Of a stretch of 7,873 nt of DNA, positions 1-6,765 are shown piece after piece. Under the pieces are notes generated by a model. That model ran no database searches. It had not been told where the DNA came from and was given only the letters and a program-made list of their open reading frames with translations. Both the position numbers and the translations under genes were made by a program. Origin of the DNA: an uncultured Clostridia bacterium (GTDB taxonomy: Bacteria; Bacillota; Clostridia; Christensenellales; UBA1242); contig USJH01000047.1 in NCBI GenBank assembly GCA_900554955.1, positions 1-7,873 of the forward strand, read 5' to 3'. Each line of letters opens with the position of its first letter. The first letter of the stretch is position 1.

Positions 1-1
1 C

Positions 2-64
2 TTGATAGTATCTGGTGTTACATCAAGGTTCTTGTTTGAAACTTTAAACCGAAAAGATGAATAA
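2..64 (+). CDS. C-terminal tail of an unidentified upstream gene (partial)
   Basis: An open frame runs in from the left edge and stops at TAA (62-64). It would encode the last 20 residues of a protein, ending in SRFLFETLNRKDE. The other two forward frames stop early or encode nothing plausible. The peptide is too short to assign to a family, and the stretch could be non-coding. No convincing terminator follows before the promoter at 145. The stretch 65-144 holds no other feature I can support. Confidence 0.3.
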   Translation: MIVSGVTSRFLFETLNRKDE

Positions 65-144
65 AGATGCGATGACAAGTCTCGCCGGTTTGTAAGAGAG
101 TCTGAACTAAATATTGTAAAAATTTGAAAAATATTTTAAGTCGA

Positions 145-173
145 TTGACAATTCACTTATTTTCACATAAAAT
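145..173 (+). promoter_or_regulatory. Sigma-A-type promoter of the mTERF-like gene
   Basis: A perfect -35 hexamer TTGACA (145-150) is followed by exactly 17 bp and TAAAAT (168-173), a five-of-six match to the -10 consensus. Transcription would start near 180, leaving a leader of about 27 nt before the GTG start at 207. This is the best promoter match in the window. It implies that the downstream gene is transcribed on its own by the housekeeping sigma factor. No operator-like palindrome is evident around it. Confidence 0.75.
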
Positions 174-193
174 AAACCTTGTAAAAAATTTTT

Positions 194-198
194 AAGGA
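194..198 (+). promoter_or_regulatory. Ribosome binding site that decides a GTG start
   Basis: AAGGA lies 8 nt upstream of GTG at 207, which is ideal spacing. An ATG at 199 directly abuts the AAGGA and is in another frame; it opens only an 11-residue ORF ending at 234. The spacing therefore supports GTG 207 as the true start of the long gene. Confidence 0.6.
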
Positions 199-206
199 AT
201 GAAAAA

Positions 207-1793
207 GTGGATAGATTTGAATTTGAATTTTTAAAGTCTATGATTTTAGGGAAAGATGATCTTAACTATGAAAATGTTTCGTCAATTTACGAAATGTTAA
301 AAAGCAAGTTCGGATTTGCAATTTTTGATGCTTTTGAAATTTTCAAAAAGTGCCCAGAGCTTTGCACTGCTTCGGCATCATCGATTGAAAAAAATCTTTC
401 TGATCTTGAAAAGAGTTTTTCTCTTGGTTCAAGACAATTCAGATTTCTTGTTTTAAAGTTCCCTTTTGTTCTTCTTTTAAACAATGTTTTAGTTGAATAT
501 AAAATAAATTTGCTTTCAACGGTATTTGCAGTGTCGAAAAGTGAAGCACTTGATAAAATGCTTGTGGTTCCAAACCTTTTGTTTATAAGCAAGGTTGAAA
601 TTAAAAATGTGACAGCAATGCTCGCAGAACTTCTTGACGAATTTGGTGAAGGTGTCAGACGACTTGTTCGCACATGCCCATTTCTCTTGTTTTCAAAACG
701 TGAGCACATTAAAGGTTTGAAAAAAATTATGTTTTATGATTTTTCTTTTTCAGAAAAGCAAACTCAAATCATTTTCAAAACATGTCCAGACCTTATGCTT
801 AAAACCGAGCAAGAGCTTAAAAATATTTATGAGTTTTATTATCCCCGCTATTTTGTTAAACGTGATTTCAAAGAAATGGTTCCAATATGTCCAGAGTTTA
901 TGACAATGCCTTTTTCACTTTTCAGCGAGCGACTTAAAGTTTTGCAAAACAGTCTTGGAACAAGCGAAAAAGAAGCTTTGTCTTTTGCAAGAAAATGTCC
1001 AAATATTTTGTTATATAATCCAAAAACAAAAATCGAAGGTTTTAAAAAATTCGGAATAAATCTTGAGTTTCTGAAAATTCACCCAAATATTTGTGTGAGC
1101 CATGAGTTCTCTATCCCACTAAAATTTGTGCTTGCAAGAATTCTTGGTCTTGAAAGTGAATTTGAAAAACTTTGCGAAGTTGACACCAGGACAATAATTT
1201 CAAGATTCTTGTTCATGCAATCAAAAAAAATCTATACACACGAAGATCTTTTGCTTTCTGAAGAAGAGTTTTTTAAAAAATATCATGTAACGTCACACGT
1301 GCTTAAGATTTGCTATATTGTTTCAGATGGTGATCTTCAGAAAATTTGCAAATATTATGTTGACCTTAAGGGCAAGCTTCCAATGTGGTCAGACATTGTT
1401 TTTCCAGAAGTTAAAGATGTTGAAAGATTTTTAAAAGAAAAACTTTGTGAGTCATATTCTTGCCCAATGTTTGAAGTTCTTCATGAAAAATATCTACTTT
1501 CAAAAAAACAATATGACGTTATTGTGACACTAAGGTCGCTTTATCTTGACAAAGATGAATGCATATATCTTCTTTCAAAATGTAATGACTTTGCAACATG
1601 CGGTGCAAAAAATATTATTAATTCTGTGAACTTTTTCAGAAAACAAGGTTTTTCTTTGGAAGAAATTATTCATTTACTTTTGACAAAACCGACACTTTTC
1701 ACCTATTTCATTTCTGATCTTGACGAACTATATAAAAACACAATTGCTTTCTATAATTGTTCTGCAAAAGATGCAGTTTCCTATATTTGCTAA
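207..1793 (+). CDS. mTERF-like helical-repeat protein (bacterial)
   Basis: A 528-residue protein with no signal peptide or membrane segment, so probably cytoplasmic. From residue about 37 to 300 it is built of repeats whose hallmark is a Pro, often preceded by Cys, followed by hydrophobic residues: KCPEL (P50), KFPFVLLL (P86), VPNLLF (P122), TCPFLLF (P158), TCPDLML (P194), ICPEFM (P229), KCPNILLY (P265) and HPNICV (P293). Spacing is 36, 36, 36, 36, 35, 36 and 28 residues. Between prolines the pattern is an amphipathic helix, then a segment such as LGTSEKEALSFARKCP. This matches the mTERF motif (P-x-L-L ... L-G-h-S-x-x-x-h ... P), whose three-helix units stack into a nucleic-acid-binding superhelix in organelle proteins. 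Residues about 300-450 lose the pattern; it returns at C459 and P495. Start GTG is supported by its RBS. It is monocistronic, with its own promoter and terminator. Nucleic-acid binding is inferred from the fold only; another alpha-solenoid family is the main alternative. Confidence 0.85.
   Translation: MDRFEFEFLKSMILGKDDLNYENVSSIYEMLKSKFGFAIFDAFEIFKKCPELCTASASSIEKNLSDLEKSFSLGSRQFRFLVLKFPFVLLLNNVLVEYKINLLSTVFAVSKSEALDKMLVVPNLLFISKVEIKNVTAMLAELLDEFGEGVRRLVRTCPFLLFSKREHIKGLKKIMFYDFSFSEKQTQIIFKTCPDLMLKTEQELKNIYEFYYPRYFVKRDFKEMVPICPEFMTMPFSLFSERLKVLQNSLGTSEKEALSFARKCPNILLYNPKTKIEGFKKFGINLEFLKIHPNICVSHEFSIPLKFVLARILGLESEFEKLCEVDTRTIISRFLFMQSKKIYTHEDLLLSEEEFFKKYHVTSHVLKICYIVSDGDLQKICKYYVDLKGKLPMWSDIVFPEVKDVERFLKEKLCESYSCPMFEVLHEKYLLSKKQYDVIVTLRSLYLDKDECIYLLSKCNDFATCGAKNIINSVNFFRKQGFSLEEIIHLLLTKPTLFTYFISDLDELYKNTIAFYNCSAKDAVSYIC
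315..1106 (+). repeat. 36-residue (about 108-bp) protein repeats, mTERF-like
   Basis: This block encodes residues 37-300 of the mTERF-like protein. The marker proline codons start at 354, 462, 570, 678, 786, 891, 999 and 1083, i.e. every 108 bp except for one 105-bp and one final 84-bp step. The units are diverged at DNA level, with no long identical stretches. They are therefore an old repeat family held by protein structure, not a recent tandem duplication. Five of the eight units have Cys immediately before the Pro. Two further units may occur near the C terminus (codons starting at about 1581 and 1689). Confidence 0.75.
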
Positions 1794-1800
1794 AATAAAA

Positions 1801-1829
1801 AAACACCAATCGATTTGAATGGTGTTTTT
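1801..1829. terminator. Bidirectional intrinsic terminator between convergent genes
   Basis: AAACACCA (1801-1808) pairs perfectly with TGGTGTTT (1820-1827) around an 11-nt loop. The A-run before the stem and the T-run after it give U-tails in both directions. It lies 7 bp past the stop of the mTERF-like gene and 22 bp past the end of the converging pnuC gene, so it can serve both. Confidence 0.8.
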
Positions 1830-1851
1830 ATTATGCTTGTTAATTTCGCCT

Positions 1852-2847
1852 TTATGAATTTTTCTCTGTGTCAATCTTTTCGTCCCAATGAAGTTTTTGA
1901 TATTGGTGGCGAAGAGTAACAATGCGCTTAATGTTGAGTTTTCTCATTGCAAAAACTTCCCCGCCATTAATTGCAATTTTTCTATACATTGCTTTCCAGA
2001 TTGAATATCCTTGAATATCGTTTGTAACAATTGCAAGGCTGTTTAAAACCATAAGCAAAATTGAATAGTCAAAACTTCCTGTTTTTGCACTTGCGATTAT
2101 AACTTCAACCCACATGAGTGTTGAAAGAATTCCAGCAACAAGTGAGAAAAGATAATTTTCCTTGTAACGAAGTCCTGACAAGATTTTTGCAAAAACAGTA
2201 AGTGTTAAAACAGCAGTGCTAAAAATCAATGCATTCGTGTTGATTGCTTTAAGTCCAAAGAAGAAACCAACATATAAAACAGCCATTGCAAGAGAAATCC
2301 AGATATAACTTTTAGGTTTAAGTTTTTTGATTGTAACGGTGTTGTCTTTGTCTGAATCCGATTCATATTTTTTCTTTTTCTGTTCTTTCAAACTTTTTGT
2401 CCAACTGATAATTGAAAAAATGTTAAGAGGAATGTTTAGTGCACACATCTTAATAATTTCACCATAAAGTCCAGAAACATAACAAATATAAATATACATG
2501 AAGCATTCGATCAGTCCGATATATATTCCAACAATTTTTCCACGAGATACAAGGTCAATATTTATCATTAAAATTATAAGGTCTGCAACATTGAACCATG
2601 CTTGCCAGTTTCTGAAATCAAGACCAAGACAAACACAAGCTAAAACACTGAACACGACATACCAAACAATTCTGAATTTACTTTCTTTTTGAAGTGCACG
2701 AAGAACGTCAATTCGGTTCGCACCAATCGAACCATATGAAAGCTTCATGTTTGCAAAATTATGAACACCTTCGGTTGCAGTAACCTTCCCTCGAATTAGT
2801 TTTTGGCTATAGGTGTTGTTGTCATCATAATAGTTTTTAGAGTTCAT
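1852..2847 (-). CDS. pnuC: PnuC-family vitamin / nicotinamide riboside transporter
   Basis: A 331-residue membrane protein of the PnuC family, which moves nicotinamide riboside or, in relatives, thiamine or riboflavin by facilitated diffusion; an intracellular kinase usually traps the substrate. About eight hydrophobic segments are seen (roughly residues 60-78, 85-100, 104-122, 131-149, 181-199, 204-223, 231-251, 261-277). Family hallmarks are NWQAWFN (80-86), the YIYICYVSGLYGE stretch (118-130), SW near 148-149 and the closing NDIQGYSIW (276-284). The halves are joined by a charged loop (about 151-178, KEQKKKKYESDSDKD). The roughly 60-residue soluble N terminus is long for the family. The ATG at 2847 has AAGGA 9 nt upstream (TAAGGAAGAAAGGAA). 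Substrate cannot be assigned: no kinase, NAD gene or recognisable riboswitch lies nearby, and the predicted leader is only about 30 nt. Family assignment is firm; the symbol reflects family, not proven substrate. Confidence 0.9.
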   Translation of the reverse strand: MNSKNYYDDNNTYSQKLIRGKVTATEGVHNFANMKLSYGSIGANRIDVLRALQKESKFRIVWYVVFSVLACVCLGLDFRNWQAWFNVADLIILMINIDLVSRGKIVGIYIGLIECFMYIYICYVSGLYGEIIKMCALNIPLNIFSIISWTKSLKEQKKKKYESDSDKDNTVTIKKLKPKSYIWISLAMAVLYVGFFFGLKAINTNALIFSTAVLTLTVFAKILSGLRYKENYLFSLVAGILSTLMWVEVIIASAKTGSFDYSILLMVLNSLAIVTNDIQGYSIWKAMYRKIAINGGEVFAMRKLNIKRIVTLRHQYQKLHWDEKIDTEKNS

Positions 2848-2882
2848 TTCCTTTCTTCCTTAAGTTATTTTTTGCATGTGAT

Positions 2883-2911
2883 AATTTATATCAATATGTT
2901 TTCTAAGTCAA
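2883..2911 (-). promoter_or_regulatory. Probable promoter of pnuC
   Basis: On the minus strand TTGACT (2911-2906) is followed by either a 17-bp spacer and TAAATT (2888-2883) or a 15-bp spacer and TATAAA (2890-2885). Transcription would begin near 2876, about 28 nt before the ATG. The leader is too short for a riboswitch. The -10 is not ideal, so this is a moderate call. Confidence 0.45.
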
Positions 2912-3000
2912 ATGTTTGGTGAATTTTTTGTTTGATTTTTATATTTCGTCTTAATGCTTTTTATTTGTTTGGTTGTGTTGCTTTATGTTAACTTATTGTC

Positions 3001-3078
3001 AAAAAAGTGCAAAAATGGTGTAAAAAATGTGAAAAACATATAATATTTCAATGTTTTGAATGTTTTTTTGCGTTTTTT
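3001..3078. other. Phased A/T tracts, possible intrinsically curved DNA
   Basis: A-tracts at 3001-3006, 3011-3015, 3022-3027 and 3032-3036 are followed by T-tracts at 3054-3057, 3063-3069 and 3073-3078. Their centres fall about 9.5-11.5 bp apart, or two turns apart across the gap, close to one helical turn. Such phasing is known to bend DNA. The stretch lies between the end of helD and the pnuC promoter, about 90-170 bp upstream of the -35. It is otherwise non-coding. Tract phasing is seen directly; curvature and any regulatory role are inferred. Confidence 0.45.
3033..3057 (-). terminator. Weak candidate terminator of helD
   Basis: Reading the minus strand, AAAACAT (3057-3051) and ATGTTTT (3039-3033) form a 7-bp AU-rich stem with an 11-nt loop, followed by further T-runs. 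It is the only hairpin seen just past the helD stop. The stem has a single G-C pair, so termination may be inefficient or use another signal. Confidence 0.25.
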
Positions 3079-3082
3079 ATTT
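3066..3082 (-). repeat. 17-bp shared element at the helD stop codon, copy 1
   Basis: Minus strand AAATAAAAAACGCAAAA. The helD stop TAA is its fourth to sixth base. The identical 17-mer sits in the same register at the rarA stop (5323-5339). Function unknown. Confidence 0.5.
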
Positions 3083-5257
3083 GATAAGTTTTGTGAGTTC
3101 ATCTTTATAATATATGTTAAGTTTGTGCATTGCACGTGTGCAAACAACATATAAAAGTTTTTTGTGTTCTTGTGGATAATTTTTGTTATTTGCATTATAA
3201 ACAAGAGCAACATCAAATTCTAGACCCTTTGCAAGATATGATGGAATGATCATGATTTTGTCAGATGAGAATACTTTGTCTTTGCCTGTAACAACTTTAA
3301 AGTTGCTTGATTTTTTGTTGCCTTCAAGCATGGTTTTAAGTTTGTTTGCTTCGGCTTGTGTTTTTGTTATGATTGCAATTGTGTTATAATATTTTTTAAG
3401 TTCAAGTGCATCTGTGAAAACTTTGCTTCTGTTTTCGTCTGGAAGGTCTTTAATGATGCTTACTTCATCGCCATGTCTGTCAATTTGGTTATACATGTTT
3501 GTGTCGCCAATAATGTGTTTTGCAAACATGTTAATTTCATAGGTGCTTCGATATGTTTTTGTGAGATAGTTCATGTCATAGCGAACACCTTGTCTGTCTT
3601 CTTTTAAAACATTGATGATTGATTCATAATTTTGATATGATGCAAATGGTGTGATGTTTTGGTTAATGTCGCCAAGAATTGTGATTTTTGCATTTCTAAA
3701 CAAGTGAGCCAAAATTTTATATTGCATGATTGTATAATCTTGTGCTTCATCAACAACAAGATATTTGATTTGATTTTGATTTGCACAGCCATGAATTCTG
3801 TCTTTCATATACATATATCCAGAAACATCTTCAAATGGAATTGTGTTTTTCAAAAGCATGTTTTGAGTGTTTGTGAAAATGTCATGAAGCTCTTTAATGC
3901 TAAGTCTGTTTTGTAATGGTGTTCCAGTTGTGTTATAAATTTCTTCAACCAATTTTATAAATCTGTCTTCATCTGAATAAAGGTCAATAAAAATATTTTT
4001 AACTTTAATTTTTTCAAGGTTTGCTGAAAGTGCTTTTTTAATTTTTGCAACTGCCCCAGCATTCTTTGCTCCAAGCTTGATTGTTGCATGAAGTCCAATT
4101 TTTTCAACAAGCTTTCTTCCCTGTGCATATATGCTTATTCCAGATTCTTCAAGCTCGCTTGCAAGTTTTTCAAGATATGCTTTTTCAATTAAAACTTTCC
4201 CGTCTGAAATAATATCGGTAATGCCAAGAATTTCGTTTCGTTTAAGGTTGATAAAGTTCTCTATAAGGTTGATATATGTTGCACCGAATTTTAACATTAT
4301 GCTGTTATATCCAAGTGTGTGTGGCTTGTCATTAATGTTTTCACTGTAAAATGTTTCATATAGATCATTCATTGTGCCTTTAATCTTGAAGTCAACATGA
4401 CTTTTGATAAAGTCCATGAAGGTTGTTTGATAAACGTTGTCCTCTCCAATTTCTGGAAGAACATTTGAAATATAGTTTGAAAAAATATCGTTTGGAGAAA
4501 TAATCAAAATGTTGCTGTTGTTGATTTTTGATCTCTCGGCATAAAGAAGATATGCGATCTTGTGCATTGCAACAGAAGTTTTTCCACTTCCTGCAGGACC
4601 TTGAACAACAAGAATGTCAACATCATTTTTACGGATAACACGGTTTTGTTCTTTTTGAATTGTGTTGACAATGTTTTTCATTTTATCAGATGCCTTTCCC
4701 GAAAGCATTTGTTTTAACACATCATCAATAACTTGCATGTCTGTATCAAAAATTTGAACAATCTCTTCCCCTTCAATTTTATATTGACGTTTAAGAGTGA
4801 TTTTTCCTTTAATAACATTTCCATCTGGAGTTGTATATGATGCTTCACCAAGTTCATAATCATAGAACATGCTTGCAATTGGGCTTCGCCAGTCATAAAC
4901 ATAAAAATCGGTTCCATCATCAAGAGTGGCGATTCCTATATAAATTGGAAAATTGTCTCCTTCGGTCTCAAAGTCTATTCGTGCGAAATAGGCACTTTTG
5001 ATCATTCTTAAATAGCTTCGAACTTTTGATGTAGAGTTGATTGCAACAATGCTTTGAACTTCAACATTCATCATATTGATAGACCAATAGTTAAGGTCGG
5101 CAACATTGTCTGGATCCCATGCATATTTAAGGTCACGTTTAATGTCTTTTGCATAGTCATCTATCTTTACATTTGCTTTTTCAATTTCTTTGTCAAGAAC
5201 ATAAAGCACCGCTTTAAGATAGTCTTTTTCTTTTTTAAGTTCTTTTTCATTAATCAT
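3077..5257 (-). CDS. helD: HelD-like UvrD-family ATPase, RNA polymerase recycling factor
   Basis: 726 residues, close to the roughly 770 of Bacillus HelD. HelD binds RNA polymerase and uses ATP to pry open its channels, releasing stalled or post-termination polymerase from nucleic acid. In order: an N-terminal lysine/glutamate-rich helical region (about 1-45) likely forming the coiled coil that enters the secondary channel; the family-typical YIGIATLDD...VYDWRSPIASMFYDYELG block (about 106-137); a Q-motif-like QKEQNRVIR (201-209); Walker A GPAGSGKT (220-227); DEAQD (503-507); GDINQ motif III (529-533); TYRST motif IV (568-572); AKGLEFD motif V (676-682); and VCTRAMHKL motif VI (705-713). All ATPase residues look intact. 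The middle (about 290-470) is less conserved helical sequence, as expected for the polymerase-contacting insertion. AAAGGAGAT lies about 9 nt before the ATG. The gene follows rarA after 76 bp without a clear terminator, so co-transcription is plausible; a weak internal TATAAA in that gap may add expression. Confidence 0.93.
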   Translation of the reverse strand: MINEKELKKEKDYLKAVLYVLDKEIEKANVKIDDYAKDIKRDLKYAWDPDNVADLNYWSINMMNVEVQSIVAINSTSKVRSYLRMIKSAYFARIDFETEGDNFPIYIGIATLDDGTDFYVYDWRSPIASMFYDYELGEASYTTPDGNVIKGKITLKRQYKIEGEEIVQIFDTDMQVIDDVLKQMLSGKASDKMKNIVNTIQKEQNRVIRKNDVDILVVQGPAGSGKTSVAMHKIAYLLYAERSKINNSNILIISPNDIFSNYISNVLPEIGEDNVYQTTFMDFIKSHVDFKIKGTMNDLYETFYSENINDKPHTLGYNSIMLKFGATYINLIENFINLKRNEILGITDIISDGKVLIEKAYLEKLASELEESGISIYAQGRKLVEKIGLHATIKLGAKNAGAVAKIKKALSANLEKIKVKNIFIDLYSDEDRFIKLVEEIYNTTGTPLQNRLSIKELHDIFTNTQNMLLKNTIPFEDVSGYMYMKDRIHGCANQNQIKYLVVDEAQDYTIMQYKILAHLFRNAKITILGDINQNITPFASYQNYESIINVLKEDRQGVRYDMNYLTKTYRSTYEINMFAKHIIGDTNMYNQIDRHGDEVSIIKDLPDENRSKVFTDALELKKYYNTIAIITKTQAEANKLKTMLEGNKKSSNFKVVTGKDKVFSSDKIMIIPSYLAKGLEFDVALVYNANNKNYPQEHKKLLYVVCTRAMHKLNIYYKDELTKLIK

Positions 5258-5322
5258 ATTTTTCGCATCTCCTTTGTTGAAATTGATGTTTTATAATGGT
5301 TTTTTAAGGGTTTACATTGAGA

Positions 5323-5339
5323 TTTTGCGTTTTTTATTT
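5323..5339 (-). repeat. 17-bp shared element at the rarA stop codon, copy 2
   Basis: Minus strand AAATAAAAAACGCAAAA, identical to 3066-3082. The rarA stop TAA again occupies its fourth to sixth base. Confidence 0.5.
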
Positions 5340-6620
5340 AATGTGACGTTTTTTATTCTCTGGCAAAACAATCGATTTTTCCGATCCGTTTTGACTTGGA
5401 ATATAGTAAACGTGGTCTTTAATTTCTGTTGGAAGATATTGTTGATCTACATATCCGCCATATGAGTGTGGATATTTATATGCTTCTCTTTTTTCGTTTG
5501 CATAGTTATAATTTTTAAGATGGTCTGGAACTGCTCCGTTAAATGTTTTTTCAACATCTTCATCTGCAAGACCCATTGCTGTTACAACACTGTTAGATTT
5601 TGGACTCATGCAAACATATATGATTGCATGTGAAAGCGGAATTAATCCTTCAGGTATTCCCATTTCTTTTACAGCTTGCATTGCAGAAACGCTTACAACA
5701 AGTGCTTGTGAATTTGCAAGCCCAACATCTTCTGATGAGTGTGCGATAAGTCGTCTTGCAATGATAAGTGGATCAATGCCTGCCTTTATCATTCTTCTGC
5801 TCCAGTATAGTGCTGCATCTGCATCGCTTCCACGAAGTGATTTGCAAAAAGCTGAAAGCATGTCATAAAAAATGTCGGTGTCCAGTGAAAGGTTTCTTCC
5901 TGTTGTGCATTCTTTTGCAATGTTAATGTCAATCGAAATTTTTCCTTTGACAGGCTTAGTTGAAAGAACTGCAAGTTCAAGGTTTCCAAGTGCAACTCTT
6001 GCATCTCCACCGCTTGTTAAGATGAAATGGTCTAAGGCTTCTTTAGAAAGCGAAATATCAAGTTCGCCAAATCCACGTTCTTTGTCTTTAAGTGCTCTTT
6101 CAATAACTTTAGAAATGTCTTGTTTTGTAAGTGGTTTAAATTCAAAAATTCGACATCTTGAAACAATCGCCCTTGTCATTGAAACATATGGGTTTTCGGT
6201 TGTGGATCCAATGAAAATAATATATCCTTTTTCAATTGCTTCAAGAACTGCATCTGATTGAGCTTTACTCCAACGGTGGCATTCATCAAGCATTAAATAT
6301 GTTTTCTTTCCATATAGCTCAAGATTAGTTTTTGCTTCTTCAATAACTTTTTTTGCATCGGCAACGCCGCTTGTAACGGCATTTAAAACTCTAAATTCCG
6401 AACCTGTCGTGTTTGCAACAATCGATGCAAGTGTTGTTTTTCCGGTTCCTGGTGGGCCATAAAAAATGCAACTTCCAAGACGGTCAACTTCAATTGCACG
6501 ACGAAGCAAACTGCCTTTTTTTGCAAGATGAGATTGACCAACAAATTCGTCAAGAGTTCTAGGTCTCATTCTTTCAGCAAGTGGTGCATTTTTGCTTAGA
6601 TTTTCATAAAACAAATTCAT
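5334..6620 (-). CDS. rarA: RarA/MgsA-type AAA+ ATPase (replication-associated recombination protein A)
   Basis: 428 residues, the usual length for RarA (MgsA; Mgs1/WRNIP1 in eukaryotes), a clamp-loader-related ATPase that acts at stalled replication forks. Visible in order: N-terminal PLAERMRPRTLDEFVGQ (13-29); Walker A GPPGTGKT (55-62); Walker B LMLDECHR (109-116), where the usual hydrophobic residue of DEIH is Cys; sensor 1 GSTTENP (138-144); Arg-finger region SRCRIFEF (154-161); sensor 2 GGDARVALGNLE (204-215); and the RarA-specific C-terminal tetramerisation region with KSLRGSDADAALYW (260-273), ARRLIAHSSEDVGLA (288-302) and GGYVDQQYLP (388-397). About 30 residues of basic, unconserved tail follow. 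The ATG has AAAGGAG 8 nt upstream. It is first of a possible rarA-helD unit, linking fork maintenance with RNA polymerase clearance; that functional link is inference. Confidence 0.95.
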   Translation of the reverse strand: MNLFYENLSKNAPLAERMRPRTLDEFVGQSHLAKKGSLLRRAIEVDRLGSCIFYGPPGTGKTTLASIVANTTGSEFRVLNAVTSGVADAKKVIEEAKTNLELYGKKTYLMLDECHRWSKAQSDAVLEAIEKGYIIFIGSTTENPYVSMTRAIVSRCRIFEFKPLTKQDISKVIERALKDKERGFGELDISLSKEALDHFILTSGGDARVALGNLELAVLSTKPVKGKISIDINIAKECTTGRNLSLDTDIFYDMLSAFCKSLRGSDADAALYWSRRMIKAGIDPLIIARRLIAHSSEDVGLANSQALVVSVSAMQAVKEMGIPEGLIPLSHAIIYVCMSPKSNSVVTAMGLADEDVEKTFNGAVPDHLKNYNYANEKREAYKYPHSYGGYVDQQYLPTEIKDHVYYIPSQNGSEKSIVLPENKKRHIK

Positions 6621-6645
6621 GCCTACTTCTCCTTTATAATGTTTA

Positions 6646-6675
6646 AGTATATCACATTATTGAGCTGCATGCAAA
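6646..6675 (-). promoter_or_regulatory. Probable promoter of rarA (and perhaps helD)
   Basis: On the minus strand TTTGCA (6675-6670) is separated by 18 bp from TATACT (6651-6646), a good -10. The start would be near 6639, just ahead of the ribosome binding site AAAGGAG (6635-6629), giving a leader of only about 20 nt. The rest of the 131-bp gap (6621-6751) is AT-rich and otherwise holds only the end of the upstream gene's terminator. Confidence 0.45.
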
Positions 6676-6732
6676 ACCTTTTTAATAATTTAAATATTAT
6701 ATATTTAACCATTAAATCGTAAAAACAAAATG

Positions 6733-6765
6733 AAAAGACCTTGAACAATGATTACAAGGTCTTTT
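6733..6765 (-). terminator. Intrinsic terminator overlapping the end of the upstream ORF
   Basis: AAAAGACCTTG and CAAGGTCTTTT form a perfect 11-bp stem around an 11-nt loop. On the minus strand it is followed by CATTTTGTTTTT, a broken U-tract. The stop codon (6754-6752) of the 293-codon ORF lies inside the loop and the last codons form the 5' arm. This close fit supports that ORF being a real transcribed gene. On the + strand the tail is poor. Confidence 0.75.

Noticed and set aside
1..27. Inverted repeat CTTGAT...ATCAAG at the left edge, and AAACCG...CGGTTT at 46-91
   Set aside because: Six-base arms with long loops and no U-tract; expected by chance.
287..709. 140-codon minus-strand ORF opposite the mTERF-like gene
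   Set aside because: It is antisense to a well-supported repeat protein, has no ribosome binding site or domain, and reflects the codon pattern of the real gene.
315..1106. CRISPR-like or satellite reading of the 108-bp periodicity
   Set aside because: The units are not identical at DNA level; the period exists only in the protein pattern.
2983..3216. 77-codon minus-strand ORF overlapping the helD end
   Set aside because: It overlaps helD out of frame and its tail only reads through the A/T tracts; no start signal.
5258..5333. Possible separate promoter for helD (TATAAA on the minus strand)
   Set aside because: No acceptable -35 at 16-18 bp, so not listed as a feature.
5872..6261. 129-codon plus-strand ORF within rarA
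   Set aside because: It is fully antisense to the strongly conserved rarA ATPase domain and its serine-rich composition is typical of a shadow frame.
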